From contig JAVBNO010000026.1 of NCBI GenBank assembly GCA_031551485.1, positions 1 to 42,647 on the forward strand: a DNA stretch of 42,647 bases, written 5' to 3'. Numbering within the stretch: the first letter of the stretch is position 1; the number at the start of each line of letters is the position of its first letter. Under the pieces are notes generated by a model that saw only the letters and a program-made list of their open reading frames with translations, did no database searches and was not told the DNA's origin. The position numbers were made by a program, and so were the translations under genes. This document shows positions 33,155-40,654 of the stretch, piece after piece. This DNA is from JAVBNO01 sp031551485. GTDB lineage: Bacteria > Bacillota > Clostridia > Oscillospirales > Ruminococcaceae.

Positions 33155-34681
33155 TTATATCACCGGAATGAGCAGCATTTCCCGCTCGCCGGCAGTTTCG
33201 CTGGTCAGGTCGTTTTCTTCCATAATGCGGCGGATGCTGGTGTTGTAGCGCTTGGCCACGTTCCACAAATCTTCGCCGGGGTCGGCCAGATATATGTACA
33301 AGCCTTTGGCGGTATTGCTGACCTTTTCGTGGTCGGCGTTCACGCTGATATCGCCAATGACGGTCGTTTTGCACATGCAGTAAATGCAGCCGCAAATCTC
33401 AATGTCGCACCGCACTTCCACCCGGTCGTGGGAGGTCATGGTGTGGGTGCAGCCTACCGCTTTGGCCGTGGGGCGGAAAGTATAATCGTCGCAGCCTTCG
33501 GGCAGGGGAACTCGCTCCTCAAAATCCACTTCCTGCTCATAATAAGCGGTGCAATTCTCCTCGTTTTCACCAAAAAGACTGATGCACAGCTTGCCGGCCA
33601 CCACCGCGCAGCCCGGTTCCTTTCTCACTTCACAGTTTTGCACCTGGGCCCACATGTCGTCAATGCTTTGCACACCTTCCGGCAGGTCAAGGGTCTCTTT
33701 AAAAGGATGCACCCGGTTGACGCATTCGGTCAGTTGAAGGGTGGGCAGCTGTTTGCTGGCATAGCTGCAGTCATATTTGGTGGAGTAGCAGTCTTTGGCG
33801 GCCAGCATTTCGTAATGCTCATGGGCGCGGATCTTGGCCCACAGGGAGGCCTCCACCGCCACGCGGGTGTTCTGGCCGTCGGTGTCCTCTTTGGGCGTGA
33901 TGCAAATGCTGCCCAACTCCAGCTGCACGTCGCAAATGCTGTCCTCGGTCACGTTGTCGACATCCACAATCTGATTGAAAGGGATGTTGAATTCGCACAG
34001 CTCATAACGACCGTCGCACCGATACATAAAGTGGGCCACCAGCTCGCCTTTGATGATAACTTTATGCAGAATCACCTTTTGGTCCAGGCAGCGGACAAAG
34101 CCGTCGGTGCGCAGCACGCATTCCACAGGCGGTTTGCCATAGCCCAGCTCCATCTCTTCTTTAATGGAAAAGGGGCGGCATGCCTGCGCCACAATGCGGG
34201 TGCCCTTGCGCGCGTCACGGCGCAGCTCCACACCCATCCCCTGGGCGTCGGTGACAGCCTGTTCTTCCCGCATGCCTTCCACTCTTACAGCAATGGAAAT
34301 GGCGCCTCGAATATCCATGCGGCGCTGGCTTACGGCCCGGCAATTGACATAATCCACGGTGGGATCAATGGTGACAATGGGGCTCTGACAGTCTCCCTTC
34401 AGTTCTACCGACCGGCTAAAGGGCAATGCGTATTCCACGGTGTGCATACTGTTTTCGGGGGTCAGATAATGCACGACTACCCCGGCGCTGCCGTCTACCT
34501 GCAATTTATCCCCCACCGCCTGCCGGGAGGTGATGGAGGGTGTCACCGAACAACGCAAAATACGCTGGATATCGGGGCAGTAATCGGGCAGCAGCACATC
34601 AGCCTCCATGGGCTGGTCCAGTGTGGTTTCCAACAGGATCTCGTGTATGAAAATGGGCTGCCGGTTGATCATCAGTTCCAT
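33155..34681 (-). CDS. sipL: SipL-like spore protein: SPOCS (DUF3794) domains and C-terminal LysM
   Basis: 508 residues. Two or more SPOCS/DUF3794 regions are seen: an N-terminal one with EADVLLPDYCPDIQRILRC and PSITSRQAVGDKLQVDGSAGVVVHYL, and a middle repeat with KVIIKGELVAHFMYRCDG. The last 50 residues form a LysM domain (YLADPGEDLWNVAKRYNTSIRRIMEEN). This is the architecture of Clostridioides difficile SipL, which binds SpoIVA through its LysM domain to attach the coat. Direct adjacency to spoIVA supports the assignment. GGAGAGGTAGG precedes the ATG, and a sigma-E-like promoter lies at 34722-34750. Many cysteines are present, as in other coat-associated proteins. Confidence 0.88.
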   Translation of the reverse strand: MELMINRQPIFIHEILLETTLDQPMEADVLLPDYCPDIQRILRCSVTPSITSRQAVGDKLQVDGSAGVVVHYLTPENSMHTVEYALPFSRSVELKGDCQSPIVTIDPTVDYVNCRAVSQRRMDIRGAISIAVRVEGMREEQAVTDAQGMGVELRRDARKGTRIVAQACRPFSIKEEMELGYGKPPVECVLRTDGFVRCLDQKVILHKVIIKGELVAHFMYRCDGRYELCEFNIPFNQIVDVDNVTEDSICDVQLELGSICITPKEDTDGQNTRVAVEASLWAKIRAHEHYEMLAAKDCYSTKYDCSYASKQLPTLQLTECVNRVHPFKETLDLPEGVQSIDDMWAQVQNCEVRKEPGCAVVAGKLCISLFGENEENCTAYYEQEVDFEERVPLPEGCDDYTFRPTAKAVGCTHTMTSHDRVEVRCDIEICGCIYCMCKTTVIGDISVNADHEKVSNTAKGLYIYLADPGEDLWNVAKRYNTSIRRIMEENDLTSETAGEREMLLIPVI

Positions 34682-34721
34682 AAGAACCTACCTCTCCTCT
34701 ACGATGTTTTTTCACAATCCA

Positions 34722-34750
34722 AATATATTCGCCCCTTGTACAAGATATAC
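34722..34750 (-). promoter_or_regulatory. Possible sigma-E promoter of sipL-spoIVA
   Basis: On the minus strand GTATATCT (34750-34743) fits the sigma-E -35 pattern GHATANNT. Thirteen bases later AATATATT (34729-34722) matches CATACANT at 6 of 8 places. It lies about 40 bp before the sipL-like start. Consensus from Bacillus; no other support. Confidence 0.4.
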
Positions 34751-34810
34751 CACAAGTGGCCATTCCCGGCGGGGGCAAGGGCGGAGGAAGCTTCCTTTGG
34801 GCGTCAAAAT

Positions 34811-34854
34811 AAGAGAAACCGCCGCCGACTAAAGAGCCGGCGGCGGTTTCTCTT
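34811..34854 (-). terminator. Strong hairpin terminator after spoVM
   Basis: Perfect 17-bp stem (34811-34827 with 34838-34854), 9-base loop, followed on the minus strand by ATTTTGA. It separates the spoVM unit from sipL-spoIVA, so the two are probably transcribed apart or with partial read-through. Confidence 0.82.
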
Positions 34855-34867
34855 GGCTGCCTATGTA

Positions 34868-34954
34868 TTATTGTGCATCCTCTTTTTTAATTCGGAACAA
34901 CAGCCGGAGCAGTCCTGCCAAAAAACGGGGACTTCTTACAACGACAATTTTCAT
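34868..34954 (-). CDS. spoVM: Stage V sporulation protein M (SpoVM), 28 residues
   Basis: A 28-codon gene, easily missed for its size. The peptide starts MKIVVVRSPRFLAGLLRLLF and ends RIKKEDAQ. It lines up with Bacillus SpoVM (MKFYTIKLPKFLGGIVRAML) with no gap: Met-Lys, Pro at position 9, a basic residue at 10, Phe-Leu at 11-12, then an amphipathic helix and a basic tail. SpoVM senses the curved outer forespore membrane and anchors SpoIVA there. AAGGTGG lies 9 bases before the ATG. Its position upstream of sipL and spoIVA, its protein partners, strongly supports the call. It follows a 51-residue membrane protein gene by 27 bp and ends in a terminator. Confidence 0.88.
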   Translation of the reverse strand: MKIVVVRSPRFLAGLLRLLFRIKKEDAQ

Positions 34955-34981
34955 GAGCTCATACCACCTTGTAAAGTAAGA

Positions 34982-35137
34982 CTAGCAGCGAATGCACATG
35001 CATGTGATAACCACCAGCGCGATAACCGAGAGAGCCAGCACCAACTTGAAAGAGCACAGTAATGTCAGCAGTACCCCAATGGCAAATGCCAAAATGAAAT
35101 AGGGCCACATGCCTTTCGAGCGTCTGCGATAGTACAT
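34982..35137 (-). CDS. Small membrane protein next to spoVM
   Basis: 51 residues: a basic start MYYRRRSKG, then two hydrophobic helices (about 10-28 and 30-47) and a Cys-containing end (CMCIRC). Not recognised. AAGGGGGGGAAG lies 3-6 bases before the ATG. The stop is 27 bp before spoVM, so it is probably cotranscribed. That makes it a candidate sporulation membrane protein (inference). A 12-bp palindrome TGCTTATAAGCA at 35173-35184 lies in its upstream region. Confidence 0.7.
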   Translation of the reverse strand: MYYRRRSKGMWPYFILAFAIGVLLTLLCSFKLVLALSVIALVVITCMCIRC

Positions 35138-35238
35138 TTTCTTCCCCCCCTTGCTGCCGAACCGATGGCTATTGCTTATAAGCAGTATACGCTGGGGGGA
35201 AGGGATTGGTTCACGGCAGACCGGACAAGCCACAGGTC

Positions 35239-35799
35239 TTACTTCGCCAGCCCCATGGCGCCAAGCGCTTTTTGCAGGGGCAGATAAATGGCAAGGGAGA
35301 GGATGACGGCGATTGATCCGTTTATAAGGGAAGCGCCAAAGTTGCCGAAAGCGCCTAAAAGAGCGGGGGTAAGTTCGACGCCGTAAATGAATTTTTGCAC
35401 GCAAAAGGCATTGAGAGAAGAGCAGACGATATTGACCAGAATGCCGCAAACCGCGGCCACCAGACAGTGGCGAAAGGCGGTGGGACGCCTGGCGTTTTTG
35501 TGGGCAATTTTGCCGCAGACAAAACCGGCCAAAAATTTACCGATCAAGGTGCCGGGGGCATAAAAGGCGAACACGCCGCCGAACAGGTCGGAGGCCGCCA
35601 TGCCAATGCCGGCGGAAGCGCCCCCCAGCCAAGAGCCCAGCAGCATACCGCCCACCAACATAAACACGTTGCCAAAGTGAATCATCGTATTGCCTACATT
35701 CAAGGGGATGACAAAATGAAACATCGTCGCCACAAAGCACAGCGCCGTCATCAGCGCCGCCCATGTCAAATCCCGCAGGGTCATTTTTTGCTTCTCCAT
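35239..35799 (-). CDS. ECF-transporter S component, probably for vitamin B6
   Basis: 186 residues with five or six membrane helices. The N-terminal WAALMTALCFVATMF carries the alanine-rich helix that S components use to contact EcfT. FGNVFMLVGGMLLGSWLGGASAGIGMAASDLF is the typical S-component segment. It captures a vitamin and couples to a shared energy module (EcfA1-A2-T) encoded elsewhere. The neighbouring upstream gene is a pyridoxal/pyridoxamine kinase on the same strand, so a B6 vitamer is the likely substrate (PdxU-like, inference). The ribosome binding site is weak (GATGG). It starts 62 bp after the kinase stop. Confidence 0.85.
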   Translation of the reverse strand: MEKQKMTLRDLTWAALMTALCFVATMFHFVIPLNVGNTMIHFGNVFMLVGGMLLGSWLGGASAGIGMAASDLFGGVFAFYAPGTLIGKFLAGFVCGKIAHKNARRPTAFRHCLVAAVCGILVNIVCSSLNAFCVQKFIYGVELTPALLGAFGNFGASLINGSIAVILSLAIYLPLQKALGAMGLAK

Positions 35800-35861
35800 C
35801 TACCATCATTCCATTTCTGTTTGGATAGGGAGGAGCAAGCAGCAGGCAAACTCCTCCCGGT

Positions 35862-36737
35862 TTACAGCGGCTTGTAACCGCCGGTCACTTCTTGATTGGT
35901 CAGCCACTTCAGCACCGCTTCCACCATAACGCCCTCCCGCGGGTCGGTGGAATAGCTGAAGGTGGTTTTAATCGCCAGCTCCACAAACCGGGTGGCCCGA
36001 TCGATGGCCATGGGCAAACTGTCGCCGGTCAAAAGGGATCCCACCACAACGCTGGCAAAAATATCACCGGTGCCGGGGTAAGCTGCCGGCACATATTCGC
36101 TGACCGCCTTCCAATAAGCGTTTTGGGTTTTATCAAAGCCGATGTTGCCATATTCGCCCCCCAGTAAATTCACACCGGTAATCACCACCATGTCAGGGCC
36201 TTTTTCGGCCAGCCGGGCCAACAGGCTTTTGGCTTCGCCGGAGGCCAGCGGCGCGGGATGATAAGGCATATCCAACAACATGCAGGCTTCGGTGATATTG
36301 GGGGTGATGAGGTTGGCGGTGGCCACCAGCTCGCCCATCCGCCGGCGCATCAAATCGCTGCAGGTGCGATAGGCTTTGCCGTGGTCGCCCATGACAGGAT
36401 CCACCACCACAAGGGCGGCGGGATAACTGCGGATATATTCCAGACAGTGGTCAACCTGGTCGGCGCTGCTTAGAAAGCCGCTGTAAACTGCGTCAAAATC
36501 CAGCCCCAGGCGCATGTAGTGTTCCCGGCACGGGGTCAGGTAGTCGGTGAGATCCCGCAGCACCACATCGCCAAAACCGCCGGTATGGGTGGATAAAACG
36601 GCCGTGGGAACAGGGCAGGCCTGCACCCCCATCGCCGAAAGCACAGGTAAAATAACGCTCAGTGAGCATCGGCCCACGCCAGAGATATCGTGAATGGCGG
36701 CCACCCGCCGGATATGCCGATGTTCTGTCACATTCAT
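35862..36737 (-). CDS. pdxK: Pyridoxal/pyridoxamine kinase (PdxK/PdxY type)
   Basis: 291 residues of the ribokinase-like fold, phosphorylating vitamin B6 vitamers with ATP. It begins RRVAAIHDISGVGRCSLSVILPVLSAMGVQ. Further motifs are STHTGGF, VVVDPVMGDHGKAY, ITPNITEACMLL and the catalytic GTGDIFASVVVG with the base Asp. ATG 36737 (start MNVTEHRH) is preferred to an in-frame TTG at 36752; the ribosome binding site is weak in both cases. A sigma-A promoter lies just upstream. Operon with the ECF S component: import then trapping by phosphorylation. Confidence 0.92.
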   Translation of the reverse strand: MNVTEHRHIRRVAAIHDISGVGRCSLSVILPVLSAMGVQACPVPTAVLSTHTGGFGDVVLRDLTDYLTPCREHYMRLGLDFDAVYSGFLSSADQVDHCLEYIRSYPAALVVVDPVMGDHGKAYRTCSDLMRRRMGELVATANLITPNITEACMLLDMPYHPAPLASGEAKSLLARLAEKGPDMVVITGVNLLGGEYGNIGFDKTQNAYWKAVSEYVPAAYPGTGDIFASVVVGSLLTGDSLPMAIDRATRFVELAIKTTFSYSTDPREGVMVEAVLKWLTNQEVTGGYKPL

Positions 36738-36760
36738 GCACCGCTTTCTCAAGCAATTTT

Positions 36761-36790
36761 AGTATAATACAGCAGTTTGCCCAAAGGCAA
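36761..36790 (-). promoter_or_regulatory. Sigma-A promoter of the pdxK operon
   Basis: On the minus strand TTGCCT (36790-36785), 18-bp spacer, TATACT (36766-36761), 24 bp before the kinase start. Confidence 0.7.
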
Positions 36791-36822
36791 CCAAAGCCAC
36801 CCTGGGGCAAGCCGTATCTATC

Positions 36823-36886
36823 TTCACTATATATTACAATGAAAGTGTCTGTCAAGTAGATGATATTGGTGATATATAATAGTGAA
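36823..36886. repeat. Inverted AT-rich repeat in the 36738-37148 gene-free stretch
   Basis: TTCACTAT (36823-36830) and ATAGTGAA (36879-36886) bracket 48 bp of AT-rich sequence with a TATAAT at 36875. It lies upstream of pdxK and could be a regulator site or a small degenerate element. The remaining gene-free part shows nothing recognisable. Confidence 0.4.
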
Positions 36887-37148
36887 ATCGCAAGCTGAAT
36901 GCCCACGCAATATTGATTATTCGTCATTTTTCACAAAAACAACGATGCGAGGGGATGGCCTTTGGCAGTGTTGTAGAAAATAAATGCCAGTGGCGGACGG
37001 ATTTTCCAAAAAGAGGCGCAATTATTTAGGATGTGAAAGGGCAAAATAACGGGGAAGAGCCGCCGAAAAAACGGCGCGGCCTCTGGTAACTACCGCTGCC
37101 TGCCGATCGGATATGCGGGGTTACATAAGACGAAAGGAGATTAATTTC

Positions 37149-37334
37149 ATGCGTAAACGTACAGGAACCGCCCTGGCGGGCTTGGCCATGGGTCTGGCCG
37201 CCGGCACCGCCGCCTATATGCTCAACAATCATTCATCAATGAAATCTCAGAAAAAAGCCCTGCGCAAAACAGCGACCAAAGCTGTCAAAACCGTAGGGGA
37301 TATTGTGGACAACTTTAATTATATGGTGCGCTAA
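37149..37334 (+). CDS. Small single-pass membrane protein
   Basis: 61 residues: basic start MRKRTG, one Ala/Gly-rich hydrophobic segment (about 7-25), then a lysine-rich amphipathic tail ending DNFNYMVR. The arrangement resembles small YtxH-like envelope proteins, but no family is claimed. AGGAG lies 9-10 bases before the ATG. It stands alone, followed by a strong terminator. Confidence 0.75.
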   Translation: MRKRTGTALAGLAMGLAAGTAAYMLNNHSSMKSQKKALRKTATKAVKTVGDIVDNFNYMVR

Positions 37335-37366
37335 GAGCCCTTTGCTTATCCCCATTGCCCAATTAT

Positions 37367-37410
37367 AAAAAGACCGTCATACAGCATACCGGCTGTATGA
37401 CGGTCTTTTT
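37367..37410. terminator. Strong bidirectional intrinsic terminator
   Basis: An 18-bp perfect stem (37367-37384 with 37393-37410) carries five A on the left and five T on the right. It ends the gene at 37149 and can also stop minus-strand transcripts. Confidence 0.9.
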
Positions 37411-37489
37411 ATCTTAGAAACCCTGCGTAAAATGCAAGGTTTAATGATGTTTTCGCGCTGAAGAGAGAAAAGCGTTGGTGCCGGTATCC

Positions 37490-37709
37490 AATAGAAGAAT
37501 CGCAGACGTGCAGCCGCTCCGACAGGCATATAGCTTGTCGCTTGAGCCGCGACGGGCTCATACTTTTTGGCGCAAAAAGTATGCAAAAACATTTTTTGGG
37601 TAAACCACATGGTTTCCCCACGCCCTAAGGATAGGGCGTGGACATATCTGCGCAGGAAACGATTGGCTGGTGGGAGAACTGTTTTGGCTTTGTGCTGGGG
37701 TGCAAAGGA
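37490..37709. repeat. Structured ~220-bp repeat, copy 1
   Basis: Shares long identical stretches with copy 2 (start-to-start distance 256 bp). Contains three hairpins: CATACTTTTT/AAAAAGTATG near 37559-37583, AAACCA/TGGTTT near 37602-37615, and a 10-bp stem near 37618-37641 with loop AGGA. Both strands can be read as short frames, but these are broken and look spurious. With copy 2 it fills most of the gene-free stretch 37335-38048. Confidence 0.85.
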
Positions 37710-37745
37710 TGCAGTGGGAAAATGTCGGCATTAATATTGATACAT

Positions 37746-37968
37746 AATAGAAGAATCGCAGACGTGCAGCCGCTCCGGCAGGCATATAGCATGTCGCTTG
37801 AGCCGCGACGGGCTCATACTTTTTGGCGCAAAAAGTATGCAAAAACATTTTTTGGGGAAACCACATGGTTTCCCCTCGCCCTATCCTTAGGGCGAGGACA
37901 TATCTGCGCAGGAAACGATTGGGCTGGTGGGAGAACTGTTTTGGTGCTGCATGGGATGCAAATGGTGA
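37746..37968. repeat. Structured ~220-bp repeat, copy 2
   Basis: Second copy in the same orientation, about 95% like copy 1 over the first 200 bp, then diverging. The internal hairpin near 37873-37896 has loop TCCT, the reverse complement of copy 1's AGGA, and its third base pair is T-A instead of A-T. Both flanks of that hairpin are unchanged. Confidence 0.85.
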
Positions 37969-38003
37969 AGGGAAGAGAAAGAAGGGCTACGCCCATTACA
38001 AAA

Positions 38004-38032
38004 ACCCCACCTGCTTATGAAGCGGGTGGGGT
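38004..38032 (-). terminator. Intrinsic terminator of the Nudix-ktrB unit
   Basis: A 13-bp stem (one G-T pair) around ATG, followed on the minus strand by TTTTTG. Same core as the purA terminator at 18544-18568. Confidence 0.85.
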
Positions 38033-38048
38033 CTCATTTCTTTTGACG

Positions 38049-39491
38049 TTATAAGATGATTTTGCCTTCGGGCGCCACTTCTTTGCGGCTCTGGGGTCCG
38101 CGCAGGGACAGGGAAAGTGCCAACGACACCGGCCCTACCCGGCCAAAAAACATACTGAAAATCAACATCGCCTTGGAGGCGGTATTGGCAATGCCGCTGA
38201 CGCCGGCGGTAAGACCGACGGTGGCAAAGGCGGATACTTCCTCAAACACAACATCCAAACCGGAAATATCGGGTACAATCTGCTCCATGGTGAAATAGAT
38301 CACACCGGAGCAAACGGCAACGGCAAACAAGCTGAGCATCATAATGGTCAGGGCTTTGTAAACGGCATGGGCGTTTATTTTGCGGTGGGCAATAATCGTG
38401 TCGTCGTTGCCTTGTACCACGCTTAACACCGTCATCACCACAACAGCCAAAGTGGTCACTTTAATACCGCCGGCGGTGGAACCCGGCGCGGCGCCAATAA
38501 ACATCAGGATGATGGAAAATACTTTGCTGGCACCCAGCAGCCCCTCCATGGGAATACTGTTAAATCCGGCGGTGCGGCAGGTAACGGATTGGAAGGCGGC
38601 GGCCAACATTTTCTCGCCCCAAGGCATGGCCCCCATCGTCATGGGATTTTTATATTCAATGGCCAAAAAGGCGACAAAACCGGTCACCAGCAAAAAGGCG
38701 GTAACGGTAAGCACCACTTTGGTATGCAAAATCAGCTTGCGGGTTTTATGATACTCCCACAAATCATGCCACACCACAAAACCAAGGCCGCCCACAATAA
38801 TCAGCAAAGAGATCGTTCCCAGCACAACCGGGCTGCTGTTGTAATTGGTCAAAGAAACATATTGCCCTTCAAAACCCAGAATGTCAAAACCTGCGTTGCA
38901 AAATGCGGAAATGGCCAGAAAGAGGGAAATAAAAATGCCCCGCCGGCCATATTTGGGTACAAAAACAGTGGAAAGCCCCACCGCGCCAATTAACTCAATG
39001 CACAAAGATACCAGCACCACCATCTTGATGATGCCCCGCAATCCGGCCAAAGAGTCGGTGCTGATCGATTCCTGGGCCAGCTTCATACCCCGCAGACCCA
39101 ATTTACGCCCGATCAGAATATTAAAGAATGTGGTGAATGTAACCAAACCCAATCCGCCAATTTGAATGAGCAGCAAAATAACCACCTGTCCAAAGTGGGA
39201 CCAGTGGGTGAAGGTGTCATACACAATCAGACCGGTCACGCAAGTTGCCGAGGTGGCTGTAAATAAAGCATTGACAAAAGGGGTAAAGGTGCCGCTTTTG
39301 GAGGCAATGGGAAGCATTAGAAGCAGCGTTCCGGTTAAAATAACGGCGGCAAAACTAACGACAATGGTTCGTGCAGGTGAGAGCATTGCCCGCCGGCGCT
39401 TGTCGAAAACGGCTCCTCTGTCAAAACCCGTCCCTCTATCGAAACCCATCCCATGATGAAACTGAAACAATGTCTCGAAACCCTCTCTCAC
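38049..39491 (-). CDS. Potassium transporter, KtrB/TrkH family
   Basis: 480 residues with the four pore-loop repeats of the family: ATSATCVTGL, ISAFCNAGFDI, QSVTCRTAGFNS and VSAFATVGLTAG, each giving one strand of the K+ filter. It imports K+ with Na+ or H+ coupling, usually with a cytoplasmic KtrA/TrkA regulator, which is not encoded in this window. The N terminus before RRAMLSPARTIVV is odd, with the repeat GFDRGTGFDRGAVFD. The start is uncertain: GTG 39491 lacks a good ribosome binding site, and ATG 39386 would give a more usual N terminus. It lies 20 bp after the Nudix gene. Confidence 0.93.
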   Translation of the reverse strand: MREGFETLFQFHHGMGFDRGTGFDRGAVFDKRRRAMLSPARTIVVSFAAVILTGTLLLMLPIASKSGTFTPFVNALFTATSATCVTGLIVYDTFTHWSHFGQVVILLLIQIGGLGLVTFTTFFNILIGRKLGLRGMKLAQESISTDSLAGLRGIIKMVVLVSLCIELIGAVGLSTVFVPKYGRRGIFISLFLAISAFCNAGFDILGFEGQYVSLTNYNSSPVVLGTISLLIIVGGLGFVVWHDLWEYHKTRKLILHTKVVLTVTAFLLVTGFVAFLAIEYKNPMTMGAMPWGEKMLAAAFQSVTCRTAGFNSIPMEGLLGASKVFSIILMFIGAAPGSTAGGIKVTTLAVVVMTVLSVVQGNDDTIIAHRKINAHAVYKALTIMMLSLFAVAVCSGVIYFTMEQIVPDISGLDVVFEEVSAFATVGLTAGVSGIANTASKAMLIFSMFFGRVGPVSLALSLSLRGPQSRKEVAPEGKIIL

Positions 39492-39510
39492 ATAATCAAT
39501 CAGACCACAT

Positions 39511-39933
39511 TTACATTTGCGCTTTCTGTACGCGCAGATGTTGGGCGGCTTTATTGATTAGGTTCTTGTCATTATTATATGTTACCATCGCCGCGGCATC
39601 CTCCAAAGGAACCCACCGCAGCTCACTCACTTCTTCTTCTTGCTTTTTCAGGGGGTCGCTGCCTGCACGGCCTAAAAAATAGACCACCTGTTTTTTTACA
39701 TAGGGGCGGGGATAATATTCCACGCATTCCCGAAAGCCCTCTTCCAAGATGATGGCAAGACCAGTCTCTTCTTTCACTTCCCGCAAGGCGGTTTCGAATT
39801 CATTTTCGCCCGCTTCCACATGGCCTTTGGGAAAGGACCAGTGGCCGCCGTAACGGTGCTTCAGAAGCAGCAGTTCCGTTTGGTTGTTATATTTGCGGTA
39901 CACAAGCGCGCCGCACGATTTTTCATACTTCAT
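39511..39933 (-). CDS. Nudix hydrolase (bis-nucleoside tetraphosphatase-like)
   Basis: 140 residues. The Nudix box is complete: GHVEAGENEFETALREVKEETGL (split pattern GX5E then REVKEETGL), preceded by HRYGGHWSFPKG, typical of Ap4A hydrolase-like members. It starts MKYEKSCGALVYRK. It hydrolyses a nucleoside diphosphate linked to another group; the true substrate is not fixed. ATG 39933 is preferred; the ribosome binding site is weak (GGCGG). Upstream of ktrB on the same strand. Confidence 0.93.
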   Translation of the reverse strand: MKYEKSCGALVYRKYNNQTELLLLKHRYGGHWSFPKGHVEAGENEFETALREVKEETGLAIILEEGFRECVEYYPRPYVKKQVVYFLGRAGSDPLKKQEEEVSELRWVPLEDAAAMVTYNNDKNLINKAAQHLRVQKAQM

Positions 39934-40149
39934 AGATGACCGCCAATTATACGTATTTTTGCAGTTCACATTGCGGCCCAAATGCCGATAGATGCGAAAC
40001 ATATCTTTATATAATATAGCACCTTTTTTAAAAAAGTCAAAAAAGATTTATGATTGTTTCAAAGCAGTCAAATGGCGGCTACTACACGCCCCGGCGTTGA
40101 CAAAGAAAGAGCCGCCATGTACAATATGATTCAGCTAAATCGCGATTAT

Positions 40150-40224
40150 GCCCCCATAGTTAAATGGATATAACAAGCCCCTCCTAAGGGCTAGTTGCAG
40201 GTTCGATTCCTGCTGGGGGTGCCA
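40150..40224 (+). tRNA. tRNA-Arg (anticodon CCU)
   Basis: A cloverleaf of 75 bases with encoded CCA. Acceptor arms GCCCCCA (40150-40156) and TGGGGGT (40214-40220), with a G-T first pair. Anticodon arm AGCCC-CTCCTAA-GGGCT, giving CCU. T arm GCAGG-TTCGATT-CCTGC. It reads AGG codons. Followed directly by a terminator; no integrated element is seen at its 3' end. Confidence 0.93.
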
Positions 40225-40262
40225 GGCGCCTGTGCTTTTTTGGGATGCACAGGTGCCTTTTT
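40225..40262 (+). terminator. Intrinsic terminator of tRNA-Arg
   Basis: 11-bp stem GGCGCCTGTGC/GCACAGGTGCC (one G-T pair), then TTTTT, starting right after the CCA end. Confidence 0.9.
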
Positions 40263-40276
40263 CTCTATGCACGAAT

Positions 40277-40312
40277 AAAACACGCCCCCGGATTAATCCG
40301 GGGGCGTGTTTT
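40277..40312. terminator. Bidirectional terminator hairpin
   Basis: Perfect palindrome with arms beginning AAAACACGCCCCCGG, A and T runs at both ends. It ends the minus-strand gene at 40343 and backs up the tRNA terminator. Confidence 0.88.
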
Positions 40313-40342
40313 TACATGACCAAAATTGGCCTGTTCGTTACA

Positions 40343-40573
40343 TTAGTTAATAAAAGACTGAATGTCCTTTCCGGTGGCCAAACAATAGACTGCAATACCA
40401 AGGACGATGAGAAACACGATAAAACTTTTCATCCTGAACTGGAAGTCCCCTTTACCTTGGCGGGCGCGAATGAAGCTGATCAAAAACCAAACGAAGTAGA
40501 GGATGGCTATGACTACGAAGATATACGCGATATTTGCCATGGCAAAGGTCAGCACCGATTGCAGAATTTCCAT
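40343..40573 (-). CDS. Small membrane protein with two helices
   Basis: 76 residues from ATG 40573, preceded by AAGGG. Two hydrophobic segments (about 11-35 and 48-67) are separated by a basic loop (RARQGKGDFQFRMK). Not recognised. The terminator follows at 40312. The longer reading frame up to 40648 has no ribosome binding site. Confidence 0.65.
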   Translation of the reverse strand: MEILQSVLTFAMANIAYIFVVIAILYFVWFLISFIRARQGKGDFQFRMKSFIVFLIVLGIAVYCLATGKDIQSFIN

Positions 40574-40654
40574 GCATACATACCCTTCATATTTTAAAGT
40601 CATCATTTGATGCAGCCCTATTGTATACGAATTTACGGGTAAATGCAACAGAAA

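Noticed and set aside
33137..35062. Long + strand frame of 641 codons opposite sipL
   Set aside because: It is antisense to the well-supported sipL and spoVM genes; its His/Gly-rich sequence is typical of a shadow frame.
37377..38054. Short frames on both strands across the duplicated repeat
   Set aside because: They are broken, mutually overlapping, lack ribosome binding sites and follow the hairpin structure rather than codon constraint.
40150..40312. Integrated element at the tRNA-Arg 3' end
   Set aside because: No integrase gene and no repeat of the tRNA 3' end were seen; ordinary terminators and small genes follow.
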